DNA of 64,000 nt. Source: Brassica napus (taxonomy: Eukaryota; Streptophyta; Magnoliopsida; Brassicales; Brassicaceae). Where the stretch lies: NCBI RefSeq assembly GCF_020379485.1, contig NC_063451.1, positions 25,774,630-25,838,629 on the forward strand, given 5' to 3'. Positions 59,345-64,000 of this stretch are shown here, in pieces (position 1 is the first letter of the stretch; each line of letters begins with the position of its first letter). The position numbers were made by a program, and so were the translations under genes. The notes beneath the pieces were generated by a model that worked only from the letters and a program-made list of their open reading frames with translations, made no database searches and was not told the origin of the DNA.

Positions 59345-61007
59345 TAGTCGCTAATTAGCTGTAACTTGTTTATATAAAAGTGAGAGGCCTCTCGTGTCTG
59401 CTAGATGCGGCTGTCTATACATGTGTCTTGTTCCAAAAGCTATATTTATATTGATTTTTTCTACAATTAACATGATAATTGAAAGAGATAATTAATTAAG
59501 TAAAACTAGTGATGCTTTGGTATTTTCATATTAAAATCTATTTCCAAATTTATGAAAAAATTGTATTTTCTTTCAAACTTCTATAAACATTTGGAATATT
59601 GTTTATCGAATTATATTTCACAGCTACAAAACAATGTTGGAGTATGTCACTACTTAACATATTTTGTTCGTAATAAATCAACCAGATATGTGTATGTACC
59701 CTTGTAAGAGGCATGTATTTACAAATGTACTAGGAGTACTACTTAGGTTGGAAAATTAAATTATTTATTCAACTTGTAAATGCTGCTCATCATTGCAAAC
59801 AAGGTAAGAGAATTAAGATCCAACCAAATTATGATAAGCGAGACTTGCACAGACTTGCACAACCAAATTAAGAAACGATGTAAGTTCTTTGAAAAAAAAC
59901 GTTTTCTCTCTCTTCTCCGTTCTCTATCTAAATCTTTCACGGAGGAGATGATGAGAAAACTCAATCTCTCTTTTATTGTCTGATCATCTTGATCAGATCC
60001 TTTGAGAGAAAAAGCGAGGGAGTTCATCCCTTTATCTCACTGGTTTCTACTTTCGGTGAAGGTTTCCCGAGGTTCGGGCTTTTGGTTCCAGCATATAGTG
60101 GTTCCTACAACACGATATGGCTGGCTTATTGACTCCGGCGATTCACTTTTCACTCTAGTGATGTCGGCTGGAACCAGGGTAGCGATTTTGAATGGTTTAC
60201 GGTTAAGATCTGAAGCGGTAGAAGTTTCTGCCTTGTGTTCGGTGGTTTGGCTCCTGGAAGAGATCTCGATTTAGATCGATTGAAGCTCTCTGAAGAACGA
60301 ACACAAAGGTATGTGTTACAGACGATGAATTTCCCTTACCTTCCAACATAGTCGTTGGAGGTTCCTTTCGTCGTGGTGGTCCCGGGTGATTCCGGTGGTT
60401 TCGAGAAGTTTAGTCCGATGGAGACGTCGGGCGGTGAAGAAAATGGGAAGTTAGCTGTGTTTCCCGGCGAGGTTCCGGCGAAACGATTCGTGTCTCTCCG
60501 GAGGAGGAGAATACGAAGGGAGTTAATGACACGTGTTGCCTCGTTGTTGAGGTTCTAACACCTGTCTTTCGACGTGTTAGGTTTTCGGTGAAGCCCGGAT
60601 GGGACTTCGTTTTGGGCTTTTCCTTATGTTTTTTCTTTGTTTTAGTTTTTTCGGTTGGGCCTTGGTCTTGTTCTGTATGGACTTTGCTTTCTGGACTTTG
60701 TCCATAAATAATAATACTCAGATGGACTTGCACACAACTCATTCTACTTAATATTTTCAAATTATATATGAATTTTATACAAGATATTTCTTATTAATAA
60801 ATTATTTTAAAACAGTTTAAAAACAATTTTAACCGATAATATCATATGACATACATGTTAAACAGTCAATGTATCATTGTTCAGTATAATCTCAGATAAA
60901 GTCCTCACATCAAGTTTTATCACTAGACTGTCAAGTTACATACCACATCTTGATCGTAGATGTGCATAGTTGTCTTATTACCGATTAGCCAATGTACGGA
61001 TATAATA
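59345..61007. other. Intergenic DNA with a GC-richer island of unknown nature
   Basis: The stretch 59890-60720 is clearly less AT-rich than its surroundings and reads like transcribed or formerly coding DNA on the + strand (open pieces at 60002-60274 and 60355-60558, e.g. PGDSGGFEKFSPMETSGGEE, and a pyrimidine-rich start at 59900-59940). I recognise no protein domain. It could be a captured gene fragment in a transposon, a non-coding RNA gene, or the edge of an unknown repeat. The rest is AT-rich. Confidence 0.4.
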
Positions 61008-61499
61008 CTTCCTCCGTTCTTAAAAGATTCATATTTTAGGAAAAAAAATTTTGTTTCAAAAAGATACATATTTTATACTCTTCTATTTCATATTAAGTGT
61101 CGTTTTGGGTCTGTGTACACGGATTAAGAAAACAATTAATTTTGTAAATTTCCTATATAAAAACACAATTACCAATACACCTAACCATATTTCAACCAAT
61201 AGAAAAATAAATTACTGAATAAAACTAATAAATTTTGCATTGAAAATCGAAAACGACACTTATTTTGTAACGAAAAAAATTTTCTACAACGACACTTATT
61301 CATAAACGAATGGAGTATTTTCTATGTAATTTTTGTCAACTAATAATGAAAAATTGTGAAGTTCAAGAATATTAATTGAATTTCTTAAAATTTTATTGGT
61401 TTTAAAATATAGAAAATATCAATTACAAAAAATTTTTAATATGTTTTATTAAAAAGTGTGAAAATTTTAAAACGTAGATTTTTTAGAAACTAAAGGACT
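61008..61499. mobile_element. Stowaway MITE split by another Stowaway
   Basis: Left end CTTCCTCCGTTCTTAAAAG after TA; the right end near 61480-61499 (TTTTTTAGAAACTAAAGGA) is diverged, so the right border is approximate. The inner element sits at 61078-61315. Confidence 0.6.
61078..61315. mobile_element. Inner Stowaway-like MITE
   Basis: A 238-bp element flanked by TA at 61076-61077 and 61316-61317. Left CTCTTCTATTTCATATTAAG with GTGTCGTTTTGG, right reverse complement CTCCATTCGTTTATGAATAA with GTGTCGTTG, a clear inverted pair. Confidence 0.75.
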
Positions 61500-61623
61500 G
61501 CTGCTTAAATCTCTGTTCATGTGCTGTAAAAGAACTAAGAGTAATGACACACGTGGAAAGTGAGTAAAGGAATGATTAAGAAACCTTAATGGAGTTGGTT
61601 GAATTAAAGGAAAAAATTCCTTA

Positions 61624-63858
61624 TCCCCTATATATTAATTGAGAAGCATTTGAAAAATTAGAACCTTAATTTTGTATTAATTAAAAAAAACCACAAATCC
61701 TAGGTGGCACTCTAAATGCCTTCTAAATTTCATTTCAAAGAATTCTAGAGCATCTAATATAAATTATAGTTTAATCTAATGGTGTCACATTATTCCATAA
61801 TTATATAACACTAGAGAAATTATATTAACCTAAAATATAGGAAGTGTGTATTCTTTCCTTAAATAAAAGCTACGGAATTACCTAATATGATTTACATATA
61901 TATGGCAATTAATGATTATGAATAAGAAAGATTTGATAACAATTTATGCATCCTTCTTCATTTTTGTTTAAATTTATATTATTAAAAAAATTAAACAATC
62001 ACATTAACCATATAATAAAAAAATTAGATTTTTTCTTATATGTTATATTTTGAATTTCTTAAAATGACTTTAAATTACAAAAATGAGGAAACCTTATATG
62101 TTATATATATATTTTTTAAAAAAAAAATACAAAAATGAGGACACCTTATATGTTATATTTTTCTTATATGTTAGAATTTTCTTATATGTTATATTTTGAA
62201 TTTTTTTAAAACGACTTTAAACTACAAAAATGTAAGTTTTCCTTAAATATACGACTAAAAACATTAAAATGACATGTATCAATTCGATAGTTGATTTGAA
62301 AGCTTTCAAAACCATTTGGAAGATAAAAGTCAAAATAATTTAACTGTGGAAACAATACTGTTCACTTTTTTCAAGAATGTGTTCGATGGAAAAAATAAGG
62401 TTTTTATGTCATAATTTGTTTAATGTCCACTAAAGAACATTATATTAACTTAAAATATAAGAAGTGTGTATTCTTTCCTTAAATAAAAGCTACAGAATTA
62501 CCTAATATGATTTACATATATATGACAATTAATGATTATGAATAATAAAGATTTGATAACAATTTTTGCATCCTTCTTCATTTTTGTTTAATTTTATATT
62601 ATTAAAAAAAATAAACAATCACATTAACCATATAATAAAAAAATTTGATTTTTTCTTATATGTTATATTTTGAATTTTTTAAAATGACTTTAAATTACAA
62701 AAATGAAGAAACCTTATATGTTATTTTTTTTTAAACGACTTTAAAATACAAAAATGAGGACACCTTATGTGTTATATTTTTCTTATATGTTAGATTTTTT
62801 CTTATATGTTATATTTTGAATTTTTTAAAACGACTTTAAATTACAAAAATGTAAGTTTTTCTTAAGTATACGATTAAAAACATTAAAATGACATGTATCA
62901 GTTCGATGGTTGATTTGAAAGCTTTTAAAACCATATGTAAGATAAAAGTCAAAATAATTCAACTGTGAAAACAATACTGTTCACTTTTTCAAGAATGTGT
63001 TCGAGGGAAAAAATAAGGTTTTTATGTCATAATTTGTTTAATGTCCACTAGAGAACATTATATTAACCTAAAATATAAGAAGTGTGTATTCTTTCCCTAA
63101 ATAAAAGCTACGGAATTACCTAATATGATTTACATATATATGACAATTAATGATTATGAATAATAAAGATTTGATAACAATTTTTGCATCCTTTTTCATT
63201 TTTTTTTAATTTTATATTATTAAAAAAATAAACAATCACATTAACCATATAATTAAAAAACTAGATTTTTTCTTATATGTTATATTTTGAATTTTTTAAA
63301 ATGACTTTAAATTACAAAAATAGAAAACCTTATATGTTATATTTTTTTAAACGAATTTAAAATACAAAAATGAGGACACCTTATATGTTATATTTTTCTT
63401 ATATGTTAGATTTTTTCTTATATGTTATATTTTGAATTTTTTAAAACGACTTTAAAATACAAAAATGTAAGTTTTCCTTCAGTATACGACTAAAAACATT
63501 AAAATGACATGTATAAATTCGATGGTTGATTTGAAAGCTTTCAAAACCATATGGAAGATAAAAGTCAAAATAATTCAACTGTGAAAACAATACTGTTCAT
63601 TTTTTTAAAGAATGTGTTCGATAGAAAAAATAATGTTTTTATGTCATAATTTGCTTAATGTCCGATCCGATCAACCCATGATGTATTAATTATAGTTTTG
63701 TTCCATTATTTTTAATAAAAATTGATCTGATCCATCGGAAAGAAATTATATAATAACAACAAAAAATATTTTATATATATAAATAAAATGATCAAATATA
63801 TAAAAAAAACTATCGATAATATATACAAATAAACTTACCATGCGCAGTCTTATCTTAG
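61624..63858 (+). mobile_element. Non-autonomous Helitron with internal tandem repeats (copy B)
   Basis: A 2.2-kb relative of the element at 38231-40455 in the opposite orientation. It begins TCCCCTATATATTAATTGAG after an A and ends CCATGCGCAGTCTTATCTTAG before a T; the usual CCTAG end is CTTAG here. Three internal units recur at about 610-620 bp (GAAAGCTTT.AAAACCAT near 62297, 62918 and 63533). No coding capacity. Confidence 0.8.
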
Positions 63859-64000
63859 TTAACTTTGATTAGAGTGACGCCAGCTAAAGCGAGAAGATCC
63901 TCTGACCACGCGCAAGGACTACTTATGTGGACCCTCTTTTAAGTACTCTTAACTAAAACTTCAATGGCCCACAAACTCTTTTGTTTGCAATGATGCTCAA
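63859..64000. other. Window edge, unassigned
   Basis: About 140 bp of more complex sequence after the Helitron. No gene can be called from this length. Confidence 0.4.

Overview
The window is nuclear DNA from a flowering plant of the mustard family, most likely Brassica or a close relative such as Raphanus. The genes have plant introns, and each one I recognise has its closest remembered relative in Arabidopsis. From left to right they match, in order, the chromosome 1 stretch At1g09970 to At1g10120 of Arabidopsis (Arabidopsis names are from memory, not from a search). Several Arabidopsis genes of that stretch are absent or reduced to a scrap, as expected for one copy of a triplicated and then thinned-out Brassica genome. 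I cannot tell the species.

Genes: the receptor kinase RLK7 (+, 1579-4567); a 3' remnant of a serine-esterase-like gene (-, 5457-5697); a DUF1005 gene (-, 15134-16675); the sterol C4-demethylation scaffold ERG28 (+, 20802-22707); an alpha/beta-hydrolase gene with a frameshift (-, 24554-26526); two tandem branched-chain aminotransferases, BCAT1-like and BCAT2-like (+, 41204-43782 and 46218-48123); an OSCA/ERD4 family channel (-, 48380-51624); and the bHLH74/CIB-type transcription factor (-, 54475-56074). I rebuilt all exon borders by hand; reading phase closes in every gene except the hydrolase. The genes are ordinary housekeeping, defence or stress genes and do not form one pathway, apart from the BCAT pair, which share an activity.

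Mobile DNA fills most of the rest: a 720-bp Mutator-type MITE carrying telomere-like repeats (6367-7086); a 6.5-kb Ty1/copia element on the minus strand (7287-13799); a two-layer insertion with a 27-bp E2F-site minisatellite upstream of ERG28 (19085-20648); a 6.5-kb L1-type LINE with target duplications (29026-35501); a nest of Helitrons (35934-40455) with a related inverted copy at 61624-63858; a tRNA-derived SINE (53693-53880); and several Stowaway and Harbinger-like MITEs. All autonomous elements have broken reading frames.

The observations I rate highest are the E2F-site array, the telomere-box MITE, four GC-AG introns among 45, a miR396 pairing site in bHLH74 formed only after splicing, and the frameshift in the hydrolase gene. 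I found no wholly novel gene system.
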